64,000 bases of DNA from Hemerocallis citrina (Eukaryota > Streptophyta > Magnoliopsida > Asparagales > Asphodelaceae), in NCBI GenBank assembly GCA_017893485.1, contig CM030368.1:113614720-113678719 (forward strand), given 5' to 3'. The translations under genes and the position numbers were made by a program. The notes under the pieces were generated by a model. It had not been told where the DNA came from. It made no database searches and saw only the letters and a list, made by a program, of their open reading frames with translations. Of this stretch, positions 24,746 through 36,585 are shown one piece after another. Every line of letters begins with the position of its first letter. The stretch's first letter is position 1.

Positions 24746-25149
24746 GTGTAACTGTGAGCTGGAAGAGTTTGAAGCAAGAGACAATATCCGATTCCACCAC
24801 AGAGGCTGAGTATATTCACGCCTCCAATGCAGCAAAGGAGGTCATTTGGATCAGAAAGTTCATCACTGAACTTGGCATAGTTCCTACCATTGTGGACCCG
24901 GTGGACCTCTATTGTGATAACAATGGGGCCATTGCACAAGTTAAGAAGCCTAGATCTCACCAGCGATCCAAACATATACTTAGGCACTTCCATCTCATTC
25001 GAGAGATCATCGATAGAGGAGATGTGAAGATATGCAGAGTACCGACAGATGATAACAACGCTAATCCACTGACAAAGCCTCTTGCAAAGCGAAAGCATGA
25101 GGGTCACACTAGGTCTATAGGCATTAGATGTATGTCTAAATGGCTCTAG
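24746..25149 (+). pseudogene. Ty1/copia RNase H, C-terminal part (part 3)
   Basis: Resumes the reading broken at 17236. VSWKSLKQETISDSTTEAEYIHASNAAKEVIWIRKF carries the TTEAEY motif with the catalytic glutamate, followed by LYCDNNGAIA (catalytic aspartate), RSKHILRHFHLIREII and VPTDDNNANPLTKPL. It runs to a stop 14 bases before the LTR. This part is intact, unlike the RT, but it is separated from its N-terminus by 7.5 kb. Confidence 0.92.
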
Positions 25150-25152
25150 TGC

Positions 25153-25163
25153 AAGTGGGAGAT
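25153..25163 (+). promoter_or_regulatory. Polypurine tract of the copia element
   Basis: AAGTGGGAGA immediately precedes the LTR start, the usual place and sequence for copia elements. Confidence 0.8.
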
Positions 25164-26679
25164 TGTTAGTGTATGCCCTAGAGGCCAGTTGTGTATTGAC
25201 ATTACTAGTTTATATTGCATCATGACATTTATTTCATATATGAGGCATTTTATTTATTGTGTTATTTTTATTATGATTAAATGAACATAATAAAGTCCTT
25301 AGAATAGTAAGTTCAATACCATGGGATATCAAGTGCATGATTTGATTGTGCGATCCTACTTGTTGTAATCAGAACATTATTCTTAAATGACTCTAGTCAA
25401 GTATTATTGTGAATTAGGACAACAATAATATATAGAGACTAGTATGTGTGAAGACTGATGATCATATCTCACGGATCATGGATATGAGATATCAAGTCTT
25501 CACATGAGTACATATTAAACTAATAATGTACTGAACTGACTCACCATTAGAACACCGCATGGATCGTTACGTGAGTATCATAAGCGGTTCTCACAGTGAC
25601 CATGATGTACGTAGTCCTTCGACTTGAAGTCACTACGATTCCCTACATGAGAATTTTTCTGTTTTAATGTCATCAAACGTTGCCTGTAAAAAATGATTAT
25701 AAAGTCGACTATTGGATATACTAAAATCATGCGGAGGGATGTGAGTGACTTAGATAGGATTTGTCTCTCTTACATAACAAGAGCGATATCTACGGGCTCC
25801 TTGATTGAGTGAGACTACAAAATGTATGTCCGTGCTCAAATGAGTCAATATGAGATATTGAACACATTTGTTTTAGTAAATCTACTCGGACATCAAGAAA
25901 CCAAAGATTGAACTATACAAGGGTGACACGCTCCATGCCTTGTAGTTAATTCAGATATCTAGACAAAGGGACTAGACTACATAGTAACATTGGTCACAGA
26001 TATGTTATATCAAATCACTGATATTCCCGTTACTTGAGTAGCAGTGATGTATTGCTAGATACCACTCACTGTTTGTAATACTCGAATATAATTTTAGTAT
26101 TACTGTCAACGTAATGGGAACCTACAGGATCACACACCTAGAATGGATCGAAATTGGAATTTAAATTCGTAAGATGAATTTAATTGGGGATCCAAGTAAG
26201 ACTTGGACTCCTGACATTGGTTGAACATTTAATTATATTAAATGGGCTGACTAAAGTTCAAAGGTCCATACACGAATCTGACCCAGATCAGATTGTGATC
26301 TCAACAACCTCATTACTCTCTTAGGGTTGATTTTCTGCACCTATATATATAATACATATCTGTGGAAAAGTCCACATGAGAAAACCCTAGCTTTCACAGA
26401 AATTATGAGAGAGAGAGAGTTCGTAAGGAATATCCCCTTCCCGCAGCTAGTACCGCGACGTGAGGGAAAGCTTGATTTGATCCGTTCATGTGGATACCGT
26501 AGAGCCACTGCAATATTATATTGCTGTGATTGGTATACTATGGAGACAGCAGAACCATCTTCAAGGTATAACTTCTAAACACGATTTATAGTTTTCGCAT
26601 GGATCCATGGCTAGGTTAAATATTTTTTTGTAATTTTCCCGCTGTGTATTAAATCTGTGATTGCCTACAAAACTTAACA
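25164..26679 (+). repeat. 3' LTR of the copia element
   Basis: Begins TGTTAGTGTATGCCC and ends ACTTAACA, so the termini TGTTA/TAACA are inverted repeats. It follows the polypurine tract. On its right it abuts a gypsy protease frame, so the copia element inserted into the gypsy element; the next bases ACAAC (26680-26684) should be the target duplication, whose partner lies left of the window. A TATA region lies at about 26341. Confidence 0.88.
26341..26355 (+). promoter_or_regulatory. TATA region in the copia LTR
   Basis: CTATATATATAATACATATC lies about 340 bases from the LTR end, a reasonable place for the U3/R border. Confidence 0.5.
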
Positions 26680-29600
26680 ACAACATCCCCCCTCCTAAGA
26701 GCTTGGGCGTTCCGATCACATTCGCAGACCAAGACCTCGAAGGTGTTCGAACAGCTCACTGCAATGCACTTGTAATCAGCATATTATGACCAATCTTGAG
26801 GTGCATCGCATCCTGGTAAATAATGGCTGACCGGTGAACATCATCTTCCTGAATGTATTCGAGGGCCTCAAGATCAAGTGGGATAGTCTTAAGCCCCTCG
26901 GGTACACCCTCCATTGATTCTCCGGAGCCCCAACCCATATTGAAGGAATAGTCACCTTTGATGTAACCGTGGGTAGAGTTCTAGCAACCCGCATGGAAGA
27001 ACTCAATTTTATGGTTGTCGACATAAAGTCCACCTACAATGTCATATTTGGCCGTTTGGGGCTAGCAGCCCTTCACGCGGTTGCCTTGGTCTACTATATG
27101 AAGATGAAATTCCCTATAACATTAGGGGTAGGGGAAGCCAAGAAGCTTCTCGGTCGTGTTACCCTGCCAAAATGGAGGGATCGATCTTCCCCTCGATGCT
27201 ATGGAACAAGATAGCGGACAAGCCAGCTCTAAACCCTTTAACAAACTAGCAGAAATCTTCTTCTCCCAAGAGGATCAAGCTAAGTTTCTCGGGTGAGCAA
27301 GGCACTCGCTTATCATGTCAAGGAGCAACTCATCACTTGAATTAGGGAGAAATGAGATCTTTTCTCTTGGACTACCACAGACATGCCGGGCATATCCGAA
27401 GATCTAATCATGCACCGGTTAAGTGTGGACCCAGAAGTCAAGTCTGTACAACAGAAGTGCCGTAAGTTTGACCCCAAAAGGCAGCAATCAATCAAAGAGG
27501 AAGTCGAGAAACTGCTATCTGCATGCTTCATTCAAGAAGTTAGCTACCCCGAGTGGATAGCAAATGTGGTAATGGTCAAGAAAGCCAACGGCAATTAGAG
27601 AATATGTATAGACTTCACCGACCTTAACAAAGCATGCTCGAAGGACCCATTCCATCTGCCAAGCATAGATGCCTTGACCGACACCACCTAAGGCTATGAA
27701 CTCTTAAGCTTCATGGATGCCTTCTCCGGATATAATCATATCCAAATGTTTCCACCAGACATCCCGAAGACGTCCTTCTTCACCGACCAAGGGCTCTACT
27801 ACTATCGAGTCATGACCTTCAGGCTAAAGAACGTCGGAGCTACATATCAGCGCTTGGTGAACCAGTCTTCCAGGAGAAAATCGGCCAAAACATGGAGGTA
27901 TATGTGGATGATATGCTCATGAAGAGACTCAAGAAATAAGACCATGTGGCCAACCTTCAAGAATCCTTTGACGTAATACGGAGACACAACATGAGAATGA
28001 ATCCCTCAAAGTGTCTCTTCGGGGTATCGTCAGGGAAGTTCTTAGGGTTCATGGCAAGCCAAAAAGGAATCAAAGCCAACCCTGAGAAGATCAAAGCTAT
28101 ACTCGACATGTCTCCCCGACTACCATCAAAGAATTTCAAAAGTTCACCGGCCACCTCGCCGCCATTGGGCACTTCCTCTCCAAGTATGGGGAGAAGTACC
28201 TTTCGTTCTTCAAATCCCTTCGAGGAGCGAAGAATTTTGAGTAAGGAGAAGAACAATAGGCAGCCTTCGAAAGTCTCAAAGCACACATTGTCAATCCTCC
28301 ACTCCCCAGCAAGCCCAAGTCGGGGGAAGTCTTCTACCTCTACTTAGCTACCACAGATCAGACCCTTAGTGTCGTCCTGGTAAGAAAAGAAGATAAGGCA
28401 TAAGCCGATCTACTACATAAGCAAGGTACTCCATGACGCCGAACTTCGATACTCGAAGATGGAGAAGATGGCTTATGAACTAGTTACAACTGCCTAAAAG
28501 CTCCAACCCTACTTCCAAGCACACTCTATTTGGGTCATCACTGATCAACCACTCAAACAAGTCCTCCACAAACTAGAAAGCTCTGGAAGACTTATGAAAT
28601 GGTCCATTGAGCTAAGTCAACATGATATAATTTATCAACCGAAAACAATCGAGGCTCAAGCCTTAGCCAAATTCATCGTCGATGGCACCATTCCTGATCC
28701 CCCCGAGGAAGGAGAAAACCCCCAACTATGGAGGGTCTTTGTGGATGGGTCCTCTTGTCTTGAAAAGAGTGGAACCGGAGTCATCTTACGCAGTCCCGAC
28801 GAGTTCACCCTCCAATTCTTGCTGTGCCTCAACTTCCCAACTTCCAATAATGAGGTCGAGAAAGCCCTCATCGTTGGGCTCCTCTTAGCAAGGAAATCCG
28901 GAGCTCCAACGGTCAGAGTGTTCAGCAACTCCCAACTGGTAGTGAACCAAATTTGGGGTGAATACAAAGCCAGAGACGACCGCATGATCAAATACTTGGC
29001 CTATGTGAAGAAACTTATGTCCACTTTCAAAGAAGCCGAAGTCACTCACATTCCATGCGAGGAAAATGGGCAAGCAGATGTCCTATCCAATATAGCATCC
29101 TCATCATTCGACGGGTTCAACCATACCGTGCTCATTGAGGTCCTACTCAAGCCACATATCGAAGAGGAGGCATTGGAACTCATGTCCATCACTCCCCAAG
29201 CACCTGGAGATTGTTGGATGAAATCCTTGATTGACTTTCTCGATAAGAGAGTCCTCCCTACGGACCCCACGGAAGCAAGAAAGATCTGGGTGAGGGCAGA
29301 AAGATATACACTCATCGAATGAATCCTCCACAAGCGCTCATACACCCAAGTTGATGGCCAACCTTACCTACGATGCCTCTCTCCCGAAGAGGCCGATTAC
29401 GCTCTCAAAGAGGTACATGAAGGAATAAGAAGGCAGTCACCTAGGTGCGAGGTCTCTTGCGCAAAAAAATTCTTAACCATAGATACTATTGGCTTACTCT
29501 TCTCAACGATGCCCAAGTACACGTCTGTCGATGCATCCCCTGCCAGAAGTACTCCTCCATCAAGCGGGTACCCCAAACCAGCCTCAGCTATATGTTAAGC

Positions 29601-30460
29601 CCCATCCCCTTTGCAATGTGAGGAATGGACTTGCTCAGACCATTTCCTCCCGCCAATGGACAGCGGATCTTCCTAATGGTCGCCATCGACAACTTCACAA
29701 AGGGGACGAGGAGGAACCACTTGCAACCATCACAGAGCATAAAGTCCAACAATTCTTCAGGAAGAATGTAGTCTGTCAGTTCGATATCCCTGCACACTAG
29801 TCACTGGCAATGGAACTCAATTTGCTGGCAAGGGGTTCCATACGTTTTGCACCGATCTGGGGTTTGAATAATGCTTCTCATCCATCTCGCACCCCCAGAC
29901 CAGCGACCAAGCCGAGAACGCAAATTGGCAAATCTTGTATGTCCTCTAGAAGAGACTTAGTGAAGCACCGAAGGGACTATGGGTCGAAGAACTCCCAAGC
30001 ATGCTCTGCTCCTATATAACCACAAAGAGAATCCCAACAGGAGAATCTCCATTCAACCTCACCTTCGGCACAAAAGCACTCATCCCTCTAAAAGTAGGAG
30101 TACCTTCCTCTCGCCTTCTCTTATTTAACAAAGAGTAGAACTCAAATGACCTCCGGGCCAATCTAGATCTCGTTGAAAAAGTTCGAGGGAAGTTCGCCCT
30201 ACGAAGACATATCTACCAGCATAGGGTAGAGAGGTTCTACAACAAGAAGGTCTGTCTGGCCGACCTCAAAGAGGGGGACCTCGTCCTTTGAAAATTTGAG
30301 ATATCCAACCCATGCAAGAAGAGAAAACTCACCCCTAACTGGGAGGGACCATACAAGGTCTCACAAGTAGTCTGCCCAGGAGCTTACCGACTTAAAGACC
30401 TAGGGGGGAAAAGATATCAAGGACTTGTAACGCCGAGCACCTAATGAAGTACAATGAGGG
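26680..30460 (+). pseudogene. pol: Tat-type Ty3/gypsy pol polyprotein, decayed
   Basis: Domains in order, with many stops and shifts. A protease-like part (from about 26740) has VHRILVNNG where an active enzyme has DNGS, then FSGAPTHIEGIVTFDVTVGR. RT (27383-28130) has DPEVKSVQQKCRKF, FIQEVSYPEWIANVVMVKKANGN, SFMDAFSGYNHIQM and VYVDDML (the YVDD site is intact). RNase H (28320-28640) has KMEKMAYELVT and ITDQPL. A second, plant-type RNase H (28720-29110) has WRVFVDGSS, NNEVEKALIVGL and HIPCEENGQADVLS. Integrase (29330-30440) has GMDLLRPFPPANGQ, VAIDNFTK and NWEGPYKVSQVV. Dual RNase H is the mark of the Tat lineage. No chromodomain. The 5' part lies left of the copia insertion. Confidence 0.92.
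28594..29322 (+). pseudogene. Open stretch of the Tat pol covering the second RNase H
   Basis: The longest uninterrupted part of the decayed pol (242 residues), joining the end of the first RNase H to the second one. The second domain shows the DGSS start, the acidic NNEVEKA position and a C-terminal NGQADVLS. It is listed separately because it is the best material for lineage assignment. Confidence 0.85.
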
Positions 30461-30689
30461 CGCTTAACGCCATCCCATTGTAGTTAGCTTTAAATATGTA
30501 ATAAAGGCCAACAAATATAACAGCCACAACATGTACTAAAAGCTTGCATTCAAAGTAGATAGTTTTATATTTCAAATAAATTTTTCGTCTTTTATTTTGC
30601 AAAAAATCTTGTACAATCTCACTGGATGCAAACAAAGAGTTAGACACATGGTTTTCCCCTGAGCAAGCACCATCTACTCACTAAACACC

Positions 30690-31740
30690 TCAACGGACAA
30701 GTGCGGAGTCCATACTCATGGCTTTTAGAGTTGCTATAGCCACCTACCATCAATCAAGTATGCGGGGCACGCCTCACCATTTGATTGCTCCCAAAACTCA
30801 TCGTCAACCTGTTCAGAGTTCGTACTCGTGGTTCTTAAAGTCGTGCTAGCCACTTGCCACCGAGCAAGGCCAGGGCATGCCTTACCATTTGACCTGCACC
30901 CAAAACAACCCCAGATAAGTGCAGAGTCCATACTCATGGTCCTTAGAATCGCTTCTTAGAATTGCTCTAGCCACTTACCATCGAGTAAGTGTGCGGGGCA
31001 CGCCTCGCCATTCGATTGCTCCCAAAACTCGTCGTCAACCTGTTCGGATTCCATACTAATGGTTCTTAGAGTTACTCCTGCCACTTGCCACCGAGCAAGG
31101 AAAGGGCTTGCCTCGCCATTTGGCCTACTCCTAAAACAACCCGAGACAAGTGCGAGGTCCATACAAATGGTTCTTAGTGTCAACCTAGCCACTTGCTGCC
31201 AAGCAAGTGTGCGGGGCACGCCTCGTCATTCGATTGCCCCCAAAACTCTTCGTCAGTCCATTTAGAGTCCATACTCATGGTTCATAGAGTTGTTTTTGCC
31301 ACTTGCCACTGAGCAAGTGCAAGGCAAATCTCGCTATTGGTTTATAAGCTCGAGTCGGAGTAACTCTTTTCGAACAACGAAGAAACTGGCTAAAAAAAAG
31401 AAAAAAATTCCAATTGGAAAGTCTGAAGTGGTTCATAACATGACATTCGATTGCCCTAACATGACATCTGGACAAGTGCGGGTCCATACTCATGGTTCTT
31501 AGAGTCGTCCTAGCCACTTACCACCGAGCAAGTGTGTGGGGCTCGCCTCGCCATTTGATTGCCCTCAAAACTCGTCGTCAACCCGTTGTAGTCCATATTT
31601 ATGGTTTTTAGTCGCCCTAGCCACTTGAAACCGAGCAAGTGTGCGGCGTCTCGCCATTCGATCCACCAAGCAAGGGCACGTCTACGCTCACCATTCGATT
31701 GTTCACACAACTTACCGCAACATAGGTACAAGGGATCCAA
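30690..31740. repeat. Tandem array of ~110-bp units downstream of the Tat pol
   Basis: The phrase CCATACTCATGGTTCTTAGAGT, or variants, recurs near 30711, 30821, 30928, 31050, 31159, 31269, 31483 and 31591, each followed by CTAGCCACTTGCCACCGAGCAAG. Two unit types alternate (one with GATTGCTCCCAAAACTCGTC, the other with AAAACAACCC), giving a ~220-bp dimer rhythm. The position after integrase fits Tat/Ogre elements. I could not find the 3' LTR. Confidence 0.85.
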
Positions 31741-32640
31741 CCCTCTACTAGACTTGCCATAGAAACTCTAACACAAAAAGCTATGACTCAAAGAGTACAA
31801 GAGACAATGCTTGATAATTTGATTTTATAAGTATTTTCTTGCCAACTCATTTTCTTTCATAAGCTAAGTTGGTTACTCGATTGACCGATATGTTGTTATT
31901 GTTTCTTTCCTACTTGATCTGTAGTTAATTTCTTATTTAACATTTGTTTCATTGGTAATAGATCAATATGAAGTTATTGTTGCTTTATAAATTTTGCTTT
32001 AGGTATAAAAAATTACAAATTTTTTAAGAAGTTTTTACAAAGTTCTAAAAATTTTTAAAAAAATTCAACATTTTTGAAAACGCCGGGGTAGGTTAAGCAT
32101 ACCCCGGCATTTCTAAAAACTCCGGGGTAGACCCATATCAGCCACGACACGAGCAACCCCGGCGTTTTGCCGGTAGCCTCTACCCCGACATTTGAAAATG
32201 TCAGAGCAGGTTCAAAAAAATGCCGGGAAAAGTTGTTTTTGTTGAAATGTATTTCCTAAAGTTACTACCAATGTAGTTATTGGGAGAATAGTCTTCCCAT
32301 ATACAAGGAAAAAATGCAATGATATCACCATATGGTTTTTTTTATAAAAAAAACAGGTTCCAAAAAAGATTGTCATATGTTGTAGGTGTATTTCATGCTG
32401 GGGGTATCTCACGTAGTTGGTGCTACGCACTACACAAAACAATCATTTTTTGTCTGGTTTTTGTAGTTGCAATCAAACTAAAGTAGCTGGAGTTGCAATT
32501 CCAACTGCACCAAATGGAAATGAATTTAAAAATAATCCAAATCTTCTCTCTTTCTCACAATCTCACTACACCTACGATTTAATGTCATTCCATGTCCTCT
32601 CTTTAATTACGCCAACCGATTAATATCAAAACAAACACTG
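31741..32640. other. AT-rich noncoding stretch with a CCGGGG-motif cluster
   Basis: No coding similarity seen. Between about 32080 and 32230 the motif CCGGGG/CCCCGG occurs six or more times in both orientations (CGCCGGGGTAG, TACCCCGGCA, CTCCGGGGTAG, ACCCCGGCG, TACCCCGACA, TGCCGGGAA). Mixed-orientation short repeats like this resemble the subterminal repeats of some DNA transposons, but I found no convincing terminal inverted repeats. Confidence 0.4.
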
Positions 32641-32961
32641 GAGAGTTGTTTCTTGCGCTTGTATGTACACCAAATCAAACAGTGTAGAATGTGCTTTAAC
32701 TGCAGTAATTGTTATTGCATTAAGTTGGAATTACATTCTACTGTTCACTTCATTATACCAAAACCACCAGATCACTCACGCTTTCCAGCCCTGTGCGGAA
32801 CTTCTTCAATAACAAGACTTGAACTTATGACATCTTCTATTGAAGCCACTCCACCAACAGGCTGTTTTCTTCTATTGTCTTTAACTGCAACTGTAGCTGG
32901 TCATGCACTCCCTTGGATAAAAATCTCACGAATGGATGTTGATTCTGTTATTTTTTTTCAG

Positions 32962-33165
32962 GAACTAAGTGATATGAATGCAATAAAAACAGATGACATC
33001 TTGAGCACACTACAGAGCCTAGACTTGATCTAGTACAGGAAAGGTCAGAATGTTATTTGTGCCGACCCTAAGGTTCTCGATCGCCACCTCAAGGCTGCTG
33101 GTCGTGGGGGTCTAGAAGTTGATGTTAGCAAATTGATATGGACTCCTTATAGGGAACAGAGTTAA
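32962..33165 (+). pseudogene. HAM: Terminal exon of a MYST-family histone acetyltransferase (HAM-type), with nonsense mutation
   Basis: The 68-codon stretch reads ELSDMNAIKTDDILSTLQSL, then DLI-stop, then YRKG, VICADPKVLDRHLKAAGRGG and ends LIWTPYREQS. This closely matches what I know of the C-terminus of plant HAM1/HAM2, nuclear enzymes that acetylate histone H4. A pyrimidine tract ending TTTTTTTTCAG lies directly before the exon, so this is a genomic (intron-containing) fragment and not a processed copy. The expected glutamine codon (CAG) is TAG at 33031-33033. No other exon of the gene is recognisable upstream. It is a gene fragment, either a partial duplication or captured by a transposon. 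Confidence 0.88.
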
Positions 33166-33933
33166 TCTTCGCATCCTATGTTCTCAAACTTGCATCTCGG
33201 ATATCTGGATTCCAGCTAGCTTAATTTTGCATTCGATACTCCTTAACTAAAAAATGGTTAATTAAGTTTCTATTGTTTATGAGCCAAAAATGTATGGTTT
33301 TTGTTTTTTTACACCATTTGGGTGTTAGTTCATTATTAGATCCTGTCCAATCTTTGGCAACCAATTCGTTAGAATCTATAATTGCCTTGAAACTATTTTC
33401 TTAGTGGTGTATACCCGAGCATTGAGAAAAGAAACTTGATTGGTGTAAGATATGAGTCGTTTTTATGAAATTTAAAGAAGATTTGTTAGGTGACTTTTTT
33501 GTGTTTTTATCTTTCTGAAATTGATCTCCCTAAATTTGATATCCAACTTTGCTCGCCATTAAGTATTTCCCAATTTGCATTATTTTCTTGTCCGAATTCA
33601 TATATTTATTTATTTGTCACTTGATTATTATTGTTTTCTTTTATGCATTCATCATGCCGAATTCGTTAATTTCGGGCAAATCTAGAGTCCTTTAGGTAGA
33701 CTAGGCTGTATCCTGGGCACAAAAGTGCAAAAAAAATGCTAAATTGTGTCCTTTTTCCGTCTTGGCTTTGTTTATTTTGACAGCTTTACATATGTTATTA
33801 CTTTTTTCCTATAATCAACGGAAGCCTGAAGGGATATAATAAATATTCAATAATTATGAGAAGATTCTTTCAGAAAGAAACTCTTACATTGGCGAGCTTG
33901 TTAATTGAATGATTATATAGAGTCGGTGAATAT
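33166..33933. other. AT-rich noncoding stretch after the HAM fragment
   Basis: The first 100-200 bases may be the 3' untranslated region of the HAM fragment. Nothing else recognised. Confidence 0.4.
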
Positions 33934-33942
33934 TTAGAAGAA

Positions 33943-34344
33943 CGGCTATTTCCATGTAACTCACTCACGTATGCGTTAATTCCATATAACTCACTCACAA
34001 ATTGTAAATTCTATATGACTCAATCTCTCGAGAAAACTATGTTTGTCACTTTCAATCGCTTTAACTTTGGTTAAGCGATAACATTAGTTTCAAAAATAGT
34101 ATTTTGCCCCTAGTGAAATTGCGCTCCCTTATGAAAAGGATAAAGAACCAAAATGATTGAGGCACAAAAATATTATTTTACCTTGACTTCATTAGATCTA
34201 GTAGAATATTCTGTAATTTTAATGAGTGTTAACTAGGAGTATATTTTTTGAATGAGCTCTACATCATAAGCTATATGGAAGTATAAATTTGTGATGAGTT
34301 ATATCGAATAAGCACAGTTGTGAGTATGTTATATGAAATAGTCC
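33943..34344. mobile_element. MITE, Mutator-like, ~400 bp
   Basis: The left end GGCTATTTCCATGTAACTCACTCAC and the right end read in reverse (GGACTATTTCATATAACATACTCAC) are inverted repeats; weaker similarity continues for about 90 bases (CATATAACTCACTCACAAATT against GATATAACTCATCACAAATT). Flanking 9-mers TTAGAAGAA (33934-33942) and TTAAAGAAT (34345-34353) agree at 7 of 9 bases, the duplication length of Mutator-like elements. No coding capacity. Confidence 0.65.
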
Positions 34345-34444
34345 TTAAAGAATTTGATAGAACATGATGCCTCTTTTTATTTCACTCACTCACACTTTCT
34401 TTAAAGAATGAGAGGAGAGAGGAGAGAGGAGAGGGTGAGAGAGA

Positions 34445-36585
34445 ATGACTGCCTTGGGAGAAGAGCAAATCTTTTGCTCAAGTTATCAGAATGCCACGCC
34501 TCTCTCTCATCATTACCGTCCACAGCCTCTTCATTTCCCCCCACAACCTCTTCGTTTCCCCACCCTCCTCAATCCCCGCACCCTCTCCACCCCATTCCAC
34601 TGTCACTTCACCAAACTCATCCCCAAAAAAAACTTCAACCCCCCCCATCACTTCACCAAACTCATCCCCAAAAAAATTTCACCCCCACCCAAACCCTACA
34701 TCCAACCCAAACCTCCCTCGTTCAAAAACCCAAAATTCCAGAACCCTCGAACCCTCAAGAAGAAGATGGATAAGAAATGCATGAAATGCGGTGGTGAAGA
34801 CCACCTCATGGCGGAGTGCAGGAAGATCAGAATCCACTATTTCAACTGCAAAAATTCGGCCATAAGGTGAGAGACTGCCCCCTCTTCAACCAACGTGAAT
34901 CATTGGCCGTTGATATTCCCCATAATCCTGAGATCGCGGTGGCATTGCTGGATCTGCATGCGAGTGCTTTACTCCACTTGATCAATCCCCGCACCATACC
35001 GGCAACGAAGGATGTGGAAAGTGCCCTAAACTTCGCTTAGAAATGGAAAGGAAGTTGGTGGGTGCTTAAGAAAGTAGGTGAAGGTGTCTACCATGTCCAG
35101 TTCTCATCGAAGGAGTCAAAAAAGGTGGTCGGCGATGGATGTCCAGTTTTCAGGGTTCAATGCCACGTTTTTGCCATGGTTCATGGATTTTGGGGTGAAG
35201 CTCAGACCTAAACCAAGCTATATCTTGATCAACATACCCCTCTTACCATTCTACATATGGAATCAGACCTCCTTTGAGCACCTAATCAGGCCGTTTGGGA
35301 AGTTCATTACTATGAGCAGTGAGATGAAAGAACAAGCTATCAGAGATCAAGCATTGGTCCTTCTCGAGGTCGAAGACATTACTCACATCCGTAAGCTAGT
35401 GCAAGTTCGATACACTGTGCCTTGGACAAGGGAGCTACAAATCCATGATGTTCTGGCTTTAATCCTCAGCCAGCCAATCGTCGTTGAAGACGTTTAGCAA
35501 GGCAAGATTCGGCTTTTCACCTCGGGAAGTGGTCCAAGCTCTTTCTGGCGAAGGAAGGATGAAAATATTGTGCACAATACACAAGCCTCATCCCTGCCCC
35601 ATGATTCCTATGCTCTGGTATCTCCTCAGGGGATCATTGAAGATGCAACAGCCAAGATGAAAATCATGGATGATGTTCAGCCTGTAACATGATCACAGGG
35701 AGCGCCAAATCTGGATCAGGTTGTTGGAAAGTTTTTGAATATATCAGGTTTAGCGGATTCCAGCTTGGCAGTTACTAATTTGGTCCCCCCTCGCAAAAGG
35801 TAGGAGCTGATTCTGTGGGGTCTAAATAGAAAGAAAAATTTATTTTCAATGGCATTCCTATTGTGGAGATTTCGGAATCTAAGGAGGGTAATTTGGAGAT
35901 CAAATTTAGGGAATCAAATAACATTCTTGACAGCTCAGCGAGTTTTGAAGAAAATCGTACTGAAGAGGAAATATGCCAAATGGTTTGGAAGGGTAGAGTA
36001 GTCAATATTCCTCTGTCCCTCTTCAATGAAATCAAGCCTGCAGTGGAATCTTCTCTTAAGCAATTAGTTATTAAGAAAAATAAGAAGGCAAGCAGGTCCA
36101 ATGATATGCAGTTCCATTTGGGAGTAGGAGGAGTTGGTTCTTCAAGCTTCAAGACAAAGTCCGTTATCCCACGCAAGCCAAGATCTCAGTCCCAATCCAA
36201 TTCAGATTCTGTTCCCCCTGGCTTTGAGGAAGGTCCTAGCAAGCGACGAAAGCGAAGTAGATCTGCTTCCAGGGGCTCTAGCCCCAGAACGAAATACCTG
36301 CCCACTTCGATCAAAGCTGTAGCCTCTTGCAAGAAAGAAGGTACCTCCTCTTCTATGTTTTCAGTTGCCAATGTGTGTCTTAATCCTTTTGCTTTGCTTT
36401 CTAAAGAGGATATCAATGAGGTAGCTGAATTTGTAGGAGTGAATGTTATTGGGCCACACACAATCGGTAAACTTAAACAGACAGAGAGTGCTCATGTTGA
36501 TCACCTTGATCAGCAGAGGCATTCCTCTGAATGTCTTAAGTTTACTTGGTCTCTTTTCTTGTCCTTGTTTATTTTGGCAATTTAA
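34445..36585 (+). pseudogene. LINE ORF1 (RNA-binding protein), frameshifted
   Basis: ORF1 proteins bind the LINE transcript. The N-terminus is proline-rich with a repeated HFTKLIPKK. A zinc knuckle CMKCGGEDHLMAEC follows at about 34780, and a second one (FNCK...GHKVRDC) is split by a frameshift near 34860. Next, in two frames, comes a region like plant DUF4283 (PWFMDF, NIPLLPFYIWNQTSFEHL). The C-terminal part (35863-36585) is open, has a basic RKRSRSASRG stretch and ends 12 bases before ORF2. In most plant LINE ORF1s I know, the zinc knuckle follows the DUF4283 part; here a knuckle precedes it. Confidence 0.75.

Noticed and set aside
32653..32961. Protein-coding N-terminal extension of the HAM exon
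   Set aside because: The frame runs through an obvious intron ending in TTTTTTTTCAG and has no HAM similarity.
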